DNA of 64,000 nucleotides from Staphylotrichum longicolle (lineage: Eukaryota; Ascomycota; Sordariomycetes; Sordariales; Chaetomiaceae): the NCBI GenBank assembly GCA_019096155.1, contig JAHCVI010000003.1:1302001-1366000 (forward strand), written 5' to 3'. Numbering within the stretch: position 1 is the stretch's first letter; the number at the start of each line of letters is the position of its first letter. The translations under genes and the position numbers were made by a program. The notes beneath the pieces were generated by a model. The model saw only the letters and a list, made by a program, of their open reading frames with translations. It made no database searches and was not told the origin of the DNA. Positions 19,792-31,713 of the stretch are shown in pieces.

Positions 19792-22700
19792 CGTTGGGTC
19801 GCGCACCACGATTTCAGTGTCGGCTGAGGACAGGAGTGGACAGAACTCTGTGGTAAGGTGAGGGGTAGTGTTGACTGGAACGATCTGTGCTCGGCGGACA
19901 CTGGTGTAGATTCATTCTGAAGGTGTCGGAAACAAGAGACGCGTCGGCGGGACTGGTTGCGCGGTTGGCAAATTCGTCGGCGGGGTGTGGATGTCTCTAA
20001 AGCATGCTTCAGCCGAGTTGGATTCCGCGGTGCGACAGTCAAAGCTCGTCTGAGCTGAGTGCGCGAGGGCTGCACGGAGGGTGGCGGGATGCAGCTGGCC
20101 GGCGGTTGTCTGGATCGCTCCGTTTGGCAACGGTCAGAGGTGCGCGCACTGCCTCCAGTTCTTGAGTTGTTGGAATGTGATTGAAATGCGACCCTTCGTC
20201 GAGTTTGGAGCTGGAGGGGTAAGGGATGGGCGCTTGAGGGCGAAAGCTATGATCACTGCAGAGACAGAGCACTGCGGGTGGTCGAAGGTGGGGGAAATGT
20301 CTGAGAAGGGTGTCTCAAAGAAGGGCCCATGCAATATTTGAGCCCTTGCGCAGGGAAACTGACCCAGGGAAAATTCGGGCAAGGGAGAAAAGCAAGGTAC
20401 CCGGCACTTCCCTGGTTGCGCTCCACCCTGGCAGTGGCAGGGAGAAACGGAGTGCTTTCAGTTTGTTGGTCACCGCCCGGTGAGAAACCCTGGTAAACGA
20501 ATCCAATGGGCGATTGGAACTGTGCCACGAGCCTGTCGAAAGCGCAGCAAGCCACCTGTGGTATTTCAATCTTGTTTCATGGCACCATGGATGTCTGCCA
20601 TCATTGACGCTGCTGAGGGAGCTGTGGACTCGGGGTCCTAAATTCAGGGTACCATCGCTTCTCCGTTTCGACCCCACCGTTTCCCGTCTCCTGTCGGTCA
20701 GAAGCTGTCACAGTGGATCATTGAAGCCCCTGCTTCTTGGCACCTGCCCCACCCCAACGGCTTCTGGGTTCTCTGCCGCTCAGGCCAACCCAGCCAGTGC
20801 CAGCCAGTCATCCATCATGCGACTATTGACCGATTGCTGCGGGAAATCCGTTGGCAGTTGACGAATCCACGATCCAACGAGCTGCGCGCAAGCTGCGATG
20901 GATGAGCGTGATTCTCTGCATTTCCCTATCGCGCTTTGGCCTTCTTTGGCCCAGGGAAATACGGGCAAGCTCAGGCAAGCTAGCGATGCTCGTATCCGTC
21001 TGAAGTGGTCGCTTCGCGGCTGGCTGCACAAGAACCAGACGAAGGTTGCAGGCGGGCCCAACCGCGACATTGCTGCAGCCAAATTATGTCATAACGGCAA
21101 CGCCATCTTGCCCGTTCTGCGCTCGCCCAGGGCTCGCCACAATCTATCATGGCATGGGTCGACCATCACGGCTGGGTGGATTGGCGTCATGCTCCCACCG
21201 CCCTGCCGTCAAGCGCCGATCTATTGTATATCGACCAGGAAATCGCTCAGGGCAGGCCCAATTTGGAAATGCCAGCGAGCTAACTGCGCGATGCACTCTC
21301 CAGGCGGAGGCTATCGACTGGAAGTGCAGCGCGACGGGACCGATCTCACTCCTGTTCAACGCTGCAGGGCTTTGCATCGCTCAAAGTGCATTGGCCGCCA
21401 ATGTCCAGGAATGCAGTGTTCGGCGCAGTCAACCACACTTGTCATTCTGACACGTGTTTCCGCAGTGCATTTCTCCATACGCACATCCACTTATCTGGCA
21501 GAAACGCGCGCAGGAACGGCCGGTTCGTGGGGAAGCTGTCGCACGCAGCCAGTCGGCGAGCCCATGCTTTGTGGAATCAGTGGGCACTGCCAGAACGGAG
21601 CAGCAGCCGTCGGAGCCCAGCCGCGAGCCAGCGATCCCAGCCTCCCAGGTTGCCACGCGAGGGGCAAACAACTCAGTGCCCCAGAAAATACGAACAGTGA
21701 GCGTGGAGTTCTGGAACAGCCTTACCAGGAACCAAAACTTCACGAGTGCTGAACCCTGAAGCTTTGCTCCGAAATAACGGCAGATGAGCTTCTTGGCCGG
21801 GGGAACCAATCGCCCGTCCATACAGCCAAGCTTCCCTGGCAGATGTGATGACGGCCAGCGGGGAGCCCGGGCACGAGTGGTTGGGAACGAGCGCCATCGT
21901 TTCAACCTCAGCCCTTCTCACTTGCCCAAGTGACGAATGAACTGCTCTTCTTTTGAAGTCTTGTTTCTTTCCCAACCGGAACTCACCCGAGCGCCAGAAC
22001 CCCGGAGGGCCCGAGCCCCGGCATCTTAGCATGGCCGTTATCCGTCTTCCCACCGATCGGCTAATCTCATTCGTCCGACATCGAGGGAATCACTGCAGTC
22101 GATACATGTAGACTACTGATGCTCGAGGAAGAAGAAAACCGCGGTTGCCAGGGTTCATGATGGATCCTCGGGTCAGCTTCCCTCAACAAACAAGAGAACG
22201 GATGAAGGCGCGCCACCATCGGGAGAGGCTTGCGTGGAAGCTTTCATCTGATGTGTTTTGCGCCTCTCTCAGGCTTGGCCTGCAAAAATTCCTTCCCTCT
22301 CTGTGTTGCCCCCAATGCTGTGCCTGGCGAATCCGCCGCAATGGAACAGGGACCAGCATCATGCAGTGCTCTCTTTTGCTCATCCTTTTCCCAGGGTCCA
22401 ACACGAGCCGCGGCCGGCTCAACCAGCCGGTAATCTAAATGCGGCACACAGCTGAAGGTCTTACGACCGGGCAAACCGTTTTCACGCGGCTGGTAACGGG
22501 CCGTGTCCTGCATTGATGCTGAAGCAAACGAGCCATCGCAGGGTTTCAATGCCAAGAGCTTGGTGACGACGATGATGCCTTTGACTTGTGGGCGTCGCAT
22601 CGCGAAAATGATGAACACAGCAATCTTTTGTCGAAAAAGAGCGAAGGGACTGTAGCAGTTTCTGCATCGCAGAAAAGAAAGATTTTATCATCATCATCAT

Positions 22701-23409
22701 CATCCACGAGGACACGAAGTCTAAGCCGCGAGAACCGGCGCAAACACCCCGGATGGCCTCTCCTTGCCAATGTCGAGTTCCCAGGCCAAGCCAGGATCAT
22801 GTTTTCTTGAGAACAAGAGCACGGCAAACATGGCACCATCGACCTTGATGTTTCCCGAAACCCTGCATTGCGATGTTCTGTCGAAAGTGAGGTGAAGTCG
22901 GCTCACCCTCCGTAGTGATGCTGTTGGCACGATGACTGGCTGTTCTCAACTGATGTCAACCTGAACCTCTCTCGAGCACACGAATTGGCATGCTGAGTCA
23001 AAATTCCTGCATCATGAAACTGAGAGTCTACAGCCGTTAGAAATCGGAGAGTGCTTGAAGAAAAGACGTTTACACACTTCTGAGAGATGTACCTAGCAGC
23101 AGCAGTCAAATGGAGACTCCAGAGCTTGTCCACTTTCGGGATCGCACGAGACAGCATTGCCTCGTCCACATATGCGCCAATCAAATGGTGAGGCCAAGAT
23201 ATGCAACTACCGCGAACATGCATTGGGTCTGTTCCTCGAGCAACCACCCCACCATTGTTAACATCCACCATCCAAATCCAAAGCCTAAGGTAATTCATAG
23301 TCGCATACCAAGTCCGGACCACGCAACGCGACGCGGCACTGGCGACCCGCGCCCACACCAAGACACAACTCAACCTAGAAGCCCGAAATTGACTTGAAAG
23401 TCGCCCACG
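19792..23409. other. 3.6-kb stretch without a convincing gene
   Basis: The longest open frame here (20898-21752, plus, 284 codons) has a random-looking composition, many Cys, His and Trp codons, and no domain; I do not call it. The region between about 20000 and 22400 has the same base composition as coding regions, so it does not look like RIP-mutated repeat DNA. Its right end serves as the nuf2 promoter. A (TCA)n run is at 22687-22703. Confidence 0.5.
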
Positions 23410-24859
23410 ATGTCTTTCAATCCACGCATGTCGATACTGCCAACGGCGCAGCAGCAGTCGCGGTCGCGCAAGAAAGAAGAGGAAGCCGCCTACGCAAACA
23501 TGCGCCTCCCCGATCGCGAAATCGTCGGCTGCATCAACGAGCTTGGGATCTCCTTCACCATTGCCGACCTGCAAAAGCCGAACCCGATACAAGTACAGCT
23601 GATCTTTGAGTGGTTCGGCGAGCTGCTCATGAACAAGACGCGCCAGACAGTCGACCCAGCCATGCGCGCAGCGGCCGAGGACCTGTGCGGCGACTTTGGC
23701 GACTCGCTGATGCCGCCCGACACGCGCAACCTGATGGGCTTCTTTGTGTCGCTGCGCCGGCTGATGCTCGACTGCGGCGTCAACGACTTCAACTTCATGG
23801 ACCTGTACAAGCCGACGCACGACCGCCTCGTCAAGATCTTCAGCTACGTCATCAACTTTGTGCGCTTCCGCGAGAGCCAGACGAGCGTCATCGACGAGCA
23901 CTGCAACCGCGCCGAGAGCGCCAAGGCCCGGATCGAGCAGCTGTACGCCGAGAATCAAAACATGGAGGCGCAGCTGGACGAGATGCGCGCCAACAGGCGG
24001 CAGATGGAGGCGCTGGTGGCCGAGAAGACGCGGCGCAACGAAGATCTCAAGAAAAGGCTGCTGGAACTACGGCGGAATCAGGAAAGAGTGGCGGCGCGAC
24101 TGGAGGATGCCAAGACCAAGAAGGGCGAGCTCGCCGCCGAGCTGGAGGAGAAGACGGCCATGAAGCTGGCACTCAAACAAGACAGCGCCAAGCTCCGGCC
24201 GTACACCCTGCAAAGCCCCTCGGCCTTGCAAGCCAGCCTGACGGAGCTGAGCAACACGCTCAACAACGACAAATCGCACATCGACTCGCTCGACCGCCGC
24301 GCCCGCGCGCTCCAGACTTCGAGCGACTCCTTTGCAGTCGTCTGCAGCGACGTGGCGTCGTGCATCAAGCTGCTGGAGGAGATCGCGGTCGAGCTCGCCA
24401 AGGAGGAGGAAGACAACGCCAAGAACGCGAAGCAGCGGGACGCGCTCACGGAGCGCGGGGCCAACGTACGCGAGGTGGAGCGGACCGAGGGGCTCCTGCA
24501 GCGGCAGCTGGCCAAGTGGACGGAGCGGACCGAGACGCTGCGGGCGCAGAGCCAGGAGAAGGCGCAGCGGGCGCAGGAGAAGATGGAGGAGCTGCGGGCG
24601 GTGCACAAGAAGCTGACCGAGGAGCGGTCCGAGAAGGGCAAGGATATCGAGCGGAGGCGCGTCAGGATCGAGCAGATCGAGAAGAAGGTATGTCACATCA
24701 ACCACGTTTCGTGGAACCGGAGGCGGCTAACATGGTCAATGATAGATGCTGGACCTCAAAGAGAACATCGAGAACGAGGTGCACGCCGCGCACGACGAGT
24801 ATCTCAAGATGGAGTCCCACATCAAGTTGTACATCACCGAGATGGAGCAGGCAATCTAA
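23410..24859 (+). CDS. nuf2: Kinetochore protein Nuf2
   Basis: Two exons (23410-24687 and 24746-24859) encode 463 residues. Residues 1-160 form the calponin-homology-like head, with the family start (LPDREIVGCINELGISFTI) and FMDLYKPTHDRLVKIFSYVINFVRFRE. The remainder is a long coiled coil. Nuf2 pairs with Ndc80/Hec1 in the NDC80 complex and links kinetochores to spindle microtubules. The intron near the 3' end has donor GTATGT, branch GGCTAAC and acceptor TAG, and its removal gives the short final exon ending MEQAI. Without splicing the frame would run on for 300 more codons of low-complexity sequence, so the intron call matters. Length matches fungal Nuf2. Confidence 0.95.
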
Positions 24860-25093
24860 CCCATCTCGGTTGTCCTCCAGTCATGTCTAGAAACGTTGCA
24901 ATGTGGTCGGTCGGTTGGGTATGGTTGGCGGATTTTGGGTTCTTGGAACAGGTATACCACGGGACGGAAAGGACGGCGCCGGCGTTGGGTTGGTTGGAGT
25001 TGGTTGGGCAAGGGATCGTTTACATCTGCTGTACAGAGAGCACTGACCTGCAAATCATCACACGGGGCAAGACAAAACAACCCCAAGTCTCAC

Positions 25094-26182
25094 TCAAACC
25101 CCACCGCCACGTTCTGTCCTACGCATCCCATCCCAACCCCCATCACAAAACCGAAACCACCGCCCCAAAACCCTCCCCACATCAACCGTCTTCCCAGCCC
25201 AGTCCACCTCGCCCATCCGCCTCTCACCCCCACTCAACACAGGCACCCTCTCCGCCAACAACTCTGCCAACCCGCCAGCTCCTTCCCCGGCTGCTGCATC
25301 ACCCGGGACAGACGATGCCACCGCCACCGCCACCGGCACCACCCCGTCAACCACCAACACCCGCAACCCTGCTCTCCGCCCGGCCTCCACCACCGCCGCA
25401 GCGCTCTGCCCCAGCCCTTGGACGCTCCACTCGCTTGTGTTGCGGTGCAGCGCGAGGAGGTTGTACACCACCAGCAGCGGCGGCGGCGGCGCTTTCTGTC
25501 GTCTCCTCGCTCCCCGTGGTAAAGGGCTGTCTGTTGCGTCGCCTGTTGTGTTTGCGGTCTCGGTCGCCGTTGCTGCGGCGGGGTAGGCCACAGCAGGCGT
25601 GGTGGGAGCAGCAGCAGCTGCTGCTGCTGCTGCTGCTGCTTCTGCTGCTGCAGAAGGGCGGGGTGGTGGTGGGGGTTGTGTGACGGTGGTGCTTGATGAT
25701 GGTGAGGAAGGAGAGGAAGAGACGGAGAGGGAAGCGCGCAGGTGGGACACGGTGGGGATGAAGAGGGTGCGGATGTGGCGGGTGGTGGACAGTTGGGTGG
25801 GGATGGGGGTGAGGGGGGGGTGCGGAGTCAGGGCGGCGTGGGTGTGTGACGTCTTGGCTGGTTGGTCCGCGGATGCGGGTGGTTGTTGTTTCACTTTCTG
25901 CTGCTCTTGTTGTTGTTGTTGTCGTTGTTGTTGGAGAGTGTCACCAGGGCGGGACGGATCTGCGGTGGCTTGCTGGGAGGCGGCGTCATGTGGTTTGAAT
26001 GCGGTGCTTGCGCTCTGGGTCTGCTGCCGGTGGACGAGGTCCTGTGTAAGGGAGGACAGGAACTCGGACCGGTCGGAGCAGATGAGGAGCGTAGTTGGGT
26101 AGGTGCAGCGGTCAATGATGAACTGCAGCAGGTCGGATGGCAACGCTGGGGATAGGAAGATGGGGGTTGAGTGGGCATCCAT
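25094..26182 (-). CDS. Unknown protein with Gln and Ala tracts
   Basis: A single exon encodes 362 residues from MDAHSTPIFLSPALPSDLLQ; a Met at 26239 would add 19 residues. The N-terminal third (FIIDRCTYPTTLLICSDRSEFL) and C-terminal third (LLVVYNLLALHRNTSEWSVQGL ... GKTVDVGRVLGRWFRF) look like alternating beta strands and helices of one alpha/beta domain. They are split by about 120 residues of low complexity: a Gln-rich tract and an Ala tract, the latter encoded by a CTG/CAG repeat at about 25608-25652. The layout recalls RecA-fold proteins such as Rad51 paralogues of the Shu complex, but there is no Walker A motif and I cannot assign it. It is convergent with nuf2. Confidence 0.65.
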   Translation of the reverse strand: MDAHSTPIFLSPALPSDLLQFIIDRCTYPTTLLICSDRSEFLSSLTQDLVHRQQTQSASTAFKPHDAASQQATADPSRPGDTLQQQRQQQQQEQQKVKQQPPASADQPAKTSHTHAALTPHPPLTPIPTQLSTTRHIRTLFIPTVSHLRASLSVSSSPSSPSSSTTVTQPPPPPRPSAAAEAAAAAAAAAAAPTTPAVAYPAAATATETANTTGDATDSPLPRGARRRQKAPPPPLLVVYNLLALHRNTSEWSVQGLGQSAAAVVEAGRRAGLRVLVVDGVVPVAVAVASSVPGDAAAGEGAGGLAELLAERVPVLSGGERRMGEVDWAGKTVDVGRVLGRWFRFCDGGWDGMRRTERGGGV

Positions 26183-26587
26183 GTGAGCTCTTGTCTTTGT
26201 GTGCTTGTATGGGATGAAATGGAACCGTTGGACAGGCACAACGCAATAATCGTATGCAATGGAACCAGAACTGAAAAAAAAAAAACTGTTGTAATCAAAT
26301 ACAAGCCCCCTGCCTCGAAGTGTGTATCAAACTTGCATCCGTCCAGACGAGGCAGTTGCCGATCGATCTGGGTGGGTGCCGCGGACCGACCCGCACCTGC
26401 CTGCCGGCTTGGGGCAACCTCACTGTGCCCGCTTTACCGTTGGAGGGCTTAGCTGCATACCCCGCCAACTCATGGCCGGTGCGTGGTCGGCGGTCACGTC
26501 ACTGCTCCAAGCCACGGTCAGCAGGGTTGGCTGCAACAAGTGCTTGAAGCTCCAGAGCTACCCAGGAGCCAACAACAACCGCCCGCG
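26183..26587. promoter_or_regulatory. Shared promoter, unknown gene and AP-3 beta
   Basis: A 405-bp divergent intergenic segment. A run of A at 26275-26285 is visible. The minus-strand gene may have a 5' UTR intron here, but this cannot be decided. Confidence 0.4.
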
Positions 26588-28956
26588 ATGGAGTCAATAG
26601 CGCGGATCTCGACGCTGCTTGTAATTGGCTAATTTTTCTAATGCCATGGCTACACCCGCACGCCCACTGATGTCTCGTCTGCAGCCCGGGAACTCACCCT
26701 CGACGCTGCCTCGGCCGCCCGAAGCTCGCGGGGCACAACCCGCCCCCTCGACCGCACCCAAGTCAAGAAGCTGCTTGACAGTCGCAATGAGCGTGACGTG
26801 CTCGACGGGCTGCGGCGCGTCATCTCGGTGCGTCGTTTACTGATCAACGGAACCCTCGTCCTCTGAGCTAACCCCTAGCTTTCCAGATGATGTACCGCAG
26901 CCAGAAAACACTACCGCTTTTCTCCTCCGTCGTCAAGAACGTTGCGTCGCCGAACCTCGAGATCAAGAAACTTGTCTACATCTACCTCATCCACCATGCC
27001 GAGCAGGAACCCGACCTCGCGCTGCTGTCCATCAACACCATCCAAAAGTCGCTCTCAGACACGAACCCCCAAGTGCGCGCCCTGGCCCTGCGCACCATGT
27101 CTGGCATCCGAGTTCCCGTCATCAGCCAGATCGTGTCGCTCGCCATCCGAAAAGGTGCCGGAGACATGAGCCCATACGTCAGACGCGCGGCGGCACTGGC
27201 CATTCCAAAGTGCTACAGGCTCGACCCCTCGCAGCTGCCCCAACTACTGGAATATCTCTCGACCTTGCTGGGCGACAAGCAGTACTACGTCGCTGGTGCA
27301 GCGGTAACGGCATTTATGTCCATCTGCCCCGAGAGAATCGACTTGATACACAAGCACTATCGGAACCTGGTGAGAATGATCGTGGACATGGATGAGTGGA
27401 GCCAGCTGTCGACCCTGCGATTGATGACCATCTACGCCCGGAAGTGTTTTCCTAGGAGGACAAAGAGTGTCAAGAGCAAGGATAAGACGGTCGATCTTCA
27501 GGATTTTTACGGCGGTGCATCCGAGGGCAATTCCGAGGGCGAGCAGGTGGTGACGCTCGACCCTGACCTCGAGCTGCTTCTCAACAGCATAAAGCCCTTG
27601 CTGCAGTCTCGTAACTCCGGCGTCGTAGTCGCCGTTGCAAGATGCTACTCGGCCATTGGGACGCCTGCCTACACGAAGACGGCTATCGGGCCGCTGATAG
27701 CCCTGCTCCGCGGCGCCCAAGACATCGAACAAGTCGCCCTGTTCAACATCGTTTCGATCTGTCTGAGCTGCCCCGCAGACTTTGTCAAATACGCTACCCA
27801 CTTCCTCGTCCGCGCGACTGACACGCAACAAGTGTGGGAGCTCAAGCTGGAGCTGCTCACCCTCATATTTCCGCACGCCCCAGCACACATCAAGAGTCTT
27901 ATTCTCAACGAGCTGGAGCACTTCAGCCGGGGCTCCGACAAGGTCCTCATCAGGGAAGCAGTTCGAGCCATCGGAAGGTGTGCGCAGACGGACAGCGCCA
28001 CAGCCCCACGATGCCTTCGCCTGCTGCTCGGCCAGATCACAAGTCTAGACGGCACACTGGCAGCCGAAAGCTTGACTGTCATCCGCCACCTCATCCAGCA
28101 AGACCCGACGGCACACGTCGCAACTGTGATCAGGCTCGCCAAAAATCTCGACTCCGCAACGGACCCCCAAGCGCGTGCCACCATCATCTGGCTCGTTGGC
28201 GAGTTTTCAGGGCTCAACGGAGAGGACAACATTGCACCAGACGTGCTGCGTATCCTGGTCAAGGACTTTGCGTCAGAATCCGAAGTGGCCAAGCGCCAGA
28301 TCGTGCTCCTCGGTGCAAAGGTCTACCTGCACTACCTCAACCGGCAGATCGAGGAGGCCCAATCCCAGTCCCAGTCCCAATCTTCACCCGGAGAGGAAGC
28401 GCCTTCATTCCAACCACCCACCGGGCCCAAGCTGCTCGAAGACGACGACCACCCCCTGGCCAAACTCTGGCGCTACCTCCTCCTCCTCGTCCGCTACGAC
28501 ACCTCCTACGACCTGCGCGACCGCACCCGACTGTACAAAGCCCTGCTGCAAGTGCCGCAGCTCGCCACCCTGATGCTTCTCGCCCCGAAGCCTGCACCCC
28601 AGGCGCCGAGCCCGTCGGAAACCAGACGGGGCTATACCCTCGGCTCTGCCGCGCTGGTGCTTGCTGGGGGCGGGGGTGTGCATGGACTGAGGGGGTATGA
28701 GGACTTGCCTTCGTGGGTGGAGGAGGGGAGGGAGCCGGACCCGGGGCAGAGGGATGTCGAGGGCGCGGAGAGGTACGGGGAGAAGAAGGTTGTGCCGGCT
28801 GCGGACGGGCTGGATGCTGTCGCTGCTGGGGCTGGTGCTGCAGCTGGGGCGAGAGCCGCGTTCTCTTCGTCGCCAGCGGGAGGGGCGAGGGGCCCCAAGG
28901 CGGCAAATGGAGTGGGGGAGAAGACGCTGGATGATTGGTTGGCGGAAGAGGAGAGC

Positions 28957-28988
<32 letters not shown>

Positions 28989-29127
28989 GGAAGAGGAAGA
29001 GGAGGAAGAAGACGAAGAAGAAGAGGACGACGAAGATGAAGATGAGGAGGAGGATGACGAGGAGGAGGAACAGGAAGAGAGTGGCGAAGAGTCCGAGGAG
29101 GACGCGAGGTTGATGCGGCCTTCATAA
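26588..29127 (+). CDS. apl6: AP-3 adaptor complex subunit beta
   Basis: Exons are about 26588-26620, 26685-26827 and 26887-29127, giving about 806 residues. The start MESIARISTLL matches the usual fungal N-terminus. Exon 2 reads RELTLDAASAARSSRG, and exon 3 starts with the invariant MMYRSQKTLPLFSSVVKNVA. An armadillo/HEAT solenoid covers residues 60-610. The C-terminus carries an Asp/Glu run at about 28960-29100, typical of the AP-3 beta hinge. AP-3 carries cargo from Golgi or endosomes to the vacuole. The junction of exon 1 is odd: the donor would be CTT|GTAATT, but the acceptor phase needs one more base. Reading TTGG|TAATT as TTG|GTAATT with one added G solves it, so a base is probably missing near 26621. 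The ear domain of animal AP-3 beta is absent, as in other fungi. Confidence 0.9.
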
Positions 29128-29296
29128 AAACAGCTGCAGTTTGAAGAGACACGATTCATGGCCAATCGAGTTCGTTTGTGGCTGTCCAACCATATCTAAA
29201 AGCGATCTCCTGTGCACTCCTCTCATATCCAAGAACGAGTTCTTTCTGACTATCCCTCCGATCAAACGCAAACGCACACCAACGTAAACTGCTACT

Positions 29297-31713
29297 TCAC
29301 GCGGCAATCTGCGCCAGCATCGCCGCCGCCCGCCTCTCAAACTCGAGGAGATCCCCCGAGATGGGGTTCAGCGACAAGTACATCCTCGTCACCTCGGCAT
29401 ACACCGACCCGGTGATCCTGTCTGCAGTCAGTCACAGCCCTCTCTTCCACCTCATCAATCCCAAATCAAACCACCAAAACTCCGACAACTCATTAAAAAA
29501 GAAGAAAAAAATGAAAAAGAAAAGGGAAGAGACTCACACATCCAACCCCCTCGCAACCCTCCTCACCACCTCGGCGTCCTTCCACACCGCCTCCTCCCCC
29601 ACCACCACCCCGCCCAGCTCCTCCACGTCGGCGACCAGCGGCGCCCGCAGCCCGATCTCGCGCCCGCTCACGGCGTCCAGCGTCTCCCACAGCCCCAGCT
29701 CCAGCAGCACGCACCCGACGCTGTAGAGGTCGTGCTGCCGGCGGAACGACGGCGTGGGAGCGTTGGTGCGGGGATTGGCCGCGGCGGCGAGGGCGATGCG
29801 CCGCTCCGGGTGCGTGTAGCAGTCGAGGACGACGTCGCGCGCGGGGCGGCGGTGCGGGTTCTTGAGGATGGGTTTGATGCCTGTCGGTTGGGTGTGAGAG
29901 GGGGGAGGGTCGGTGGAGATTTCTGGCGGGGGGTGTGTCAGTTTTAAAGTTTGCCAGGTGTTTGTTTTTGAGGGGGTTAGCAAAAGCTTACGGATCTCGA
30001 GGCGGGCGTCGTGGAAGCCGAAGAGGACGGGGTTGTCGTAGTCGAGGCGGGAGGGGTCGGGGTCGCCGTTGGGACCGGCGGACGGGAAGAGGAGGATGTT
30101 GTCCGGGCGGATGTTTCTGAATAGGGGAAAGAGGAAGCTGTTTAGCTGCTCTTCAAAAGCAGGAGGGCCGGAAGCAAGGGGCAAGAGGGGGTACCTGTGG
30201 GTAAACTTTGTTGCGTGCATCATGTAGACGGCGTCGACGAGCTGTTTGGCGAGTTTGAAGCGGATGCCGAGGTCGGAGCAGTCGGGGTCTTTCTTGAGGA
30301 TGAGCTGCCTGAGGCTGGTGGGCATCCGCTCCGCGGCAATGGCTTTGGGGGAGCGGACAATCCTTCCACCTGTTTTCGTTGGCAGGTTACCGCGGATGTG
30401 CGGCGGGAGCTGATACACGAGGCCGATGCTCCGGGGGCTTGCCTCGTCAAAAATCAACCCGATGGTGGCGGGAAGGAGAATCTTCTGGGGCTTCTCAGCA
30501 TGGAGGATGTACCACGTCACTTTGGTTTCGTCGAGGGTTTCGAGGATGCTAGAGGTTGAGGCGCTCTTGCTGAGCGCCATCCACTCGACCAGCACCAAGC
30601 GGGACTGGTGCTTGAATGGGTAGTCAAAGAGCCGGGCCAGGGTCGTGTTCTTGTCGAAATAGTACGGTGAATCGAACGAGAAGTCGGCGATGCTGAATAT
30701 TTTCTTGCGGGACATCTCGGCGTTGGAGGCTTGGGTGGCCAGGCCAAAGTTTGCCAACTTGGATAGATCGTTATACCTGGCCCTCTCTCTTTTGTCCTTG
30801 GAGAGCAGCGCCTCGCGGGTGGCTCCCTCTTCCCTGTCATGGTGTCAGTGGTGTTGCTGCTCTTTCAAACCAGGGGCACGTTCTGGGTCTCCCAGGCTCG
30901 CCACAACGCAGTGCAAATTAAACCCTCGCTTACAGTCGTCTTGTTCGGTCCACGTCTCTGGTGATGTCTTTCGTCATCAGCTCAAAAACTCGACGGTCCA
31001 CGACGTCAATGGTCGGTGTTGGTGTGAGTTGCCGAAGCGTCCAGTTGAAATCCTGAAGCAGCATAATCAAGTTGTCATGCTCACGATCTCCCCCTCTCAG
31101 ATCGTAGCGGACCGACTTCAAGAAGTCCAGATGTGACGATAAGCGGTCCTCAAAGTCGGAAAACTCGGACCAGGAATAGAAAAGGTCGTCATTCTCGTAA
31201 AGATAGCTGGAAACAAACGATATGTTCATGAGAGCCATGTGTTCGAGCCTTTCAAGGGACGCTGCTCCTCCAAGCATTTGGATTGTGAGGCCAAACTTGC
31301 CCTTTAGATCTCCATGATTGGAGAGTGCGCGGAGAAACAGAACAATTTGTTGATGAATCCCTCGTCTTGTAAGCCGCTCGAGGAGTGGAGGATCTGAGGT
31401 GGTAGTAGTAGCAAGAGCATCCGAAATAACATCGTCCCAAGCTTGGAAGAACTAGTATGCGGTCAGTATCAGAGCCAAGAAATGGTGGTCCACAACGGCC
31501 AGACCATCATTTGCAGCTCAGCCCTTGCAAGGTAAAATCGCCGCCGGTCCCCCTTGGCGGCAAAGACATCCCTGATGAGGGCAAAGTGCTCTATTCACGG
31601 TCAACTCAGCCAAGCGATCTTGCTGAAGCGGAAAGCTATACTGCTGGGCACGCACGTTTTACCAATGGCACCAGCCTTGCGCTCACATCCCTAACTGGAG
31701 GAGGGTTGCTCAT
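29297..31713 (-). CDS. Pseudokinase-domain protein with helical N-terminus
   Basis: Seven exons can be joined in frame: 31713-31656, 31590-31505, 31451-30934, 30833-30195, 30116-29992, 29922-29538 and 29417-29297, giving 643 residues. The first 230 residues are all-helical with no known domain. A protein-kinase-like fold follows (LVLVEWMA for the lysine strand region, then SLRQLILKK). The catalytic loop is HRNIRPDNIL, with Asn instead of the catalytic Asp of HRD. The DFG segment is replaced by LFGFHDAR. No glycine-rich loop is clear. It should therefore be inactive as a kinase. The layout resembles fungal proteins joining a helical domain to a degenerate kinase that are linked to heterokaryon incompatibility. 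The donor of intron 2 (GTCTGG) is weak, and the fifth intron could use a later in-frame acceptor near 29881. Confidence 0.72.

Noticed and set aside
20898..21752. Plus-strand open frame of 284 codons
   Set aside because: Composition is random-like, with no domain, no introns with proper signals, and competing frames of similar length on both strands.
22903..23958. Minus-strand open frame of 351 codons over the start of nuf2
   Set aside because: It is the antisense shadow of a G/C-rich coding exon; Nuf2 on the plus strand has clear homology.
23410..25683. A single 757-codon open frame through nuf2 and beyond
   Set aside because: It reads through a clear intron at 24688-24745; after it the translation is low complexity and overlaps the opposite-strand gene. 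Splicing gives the normal Nuf2 length and ending.
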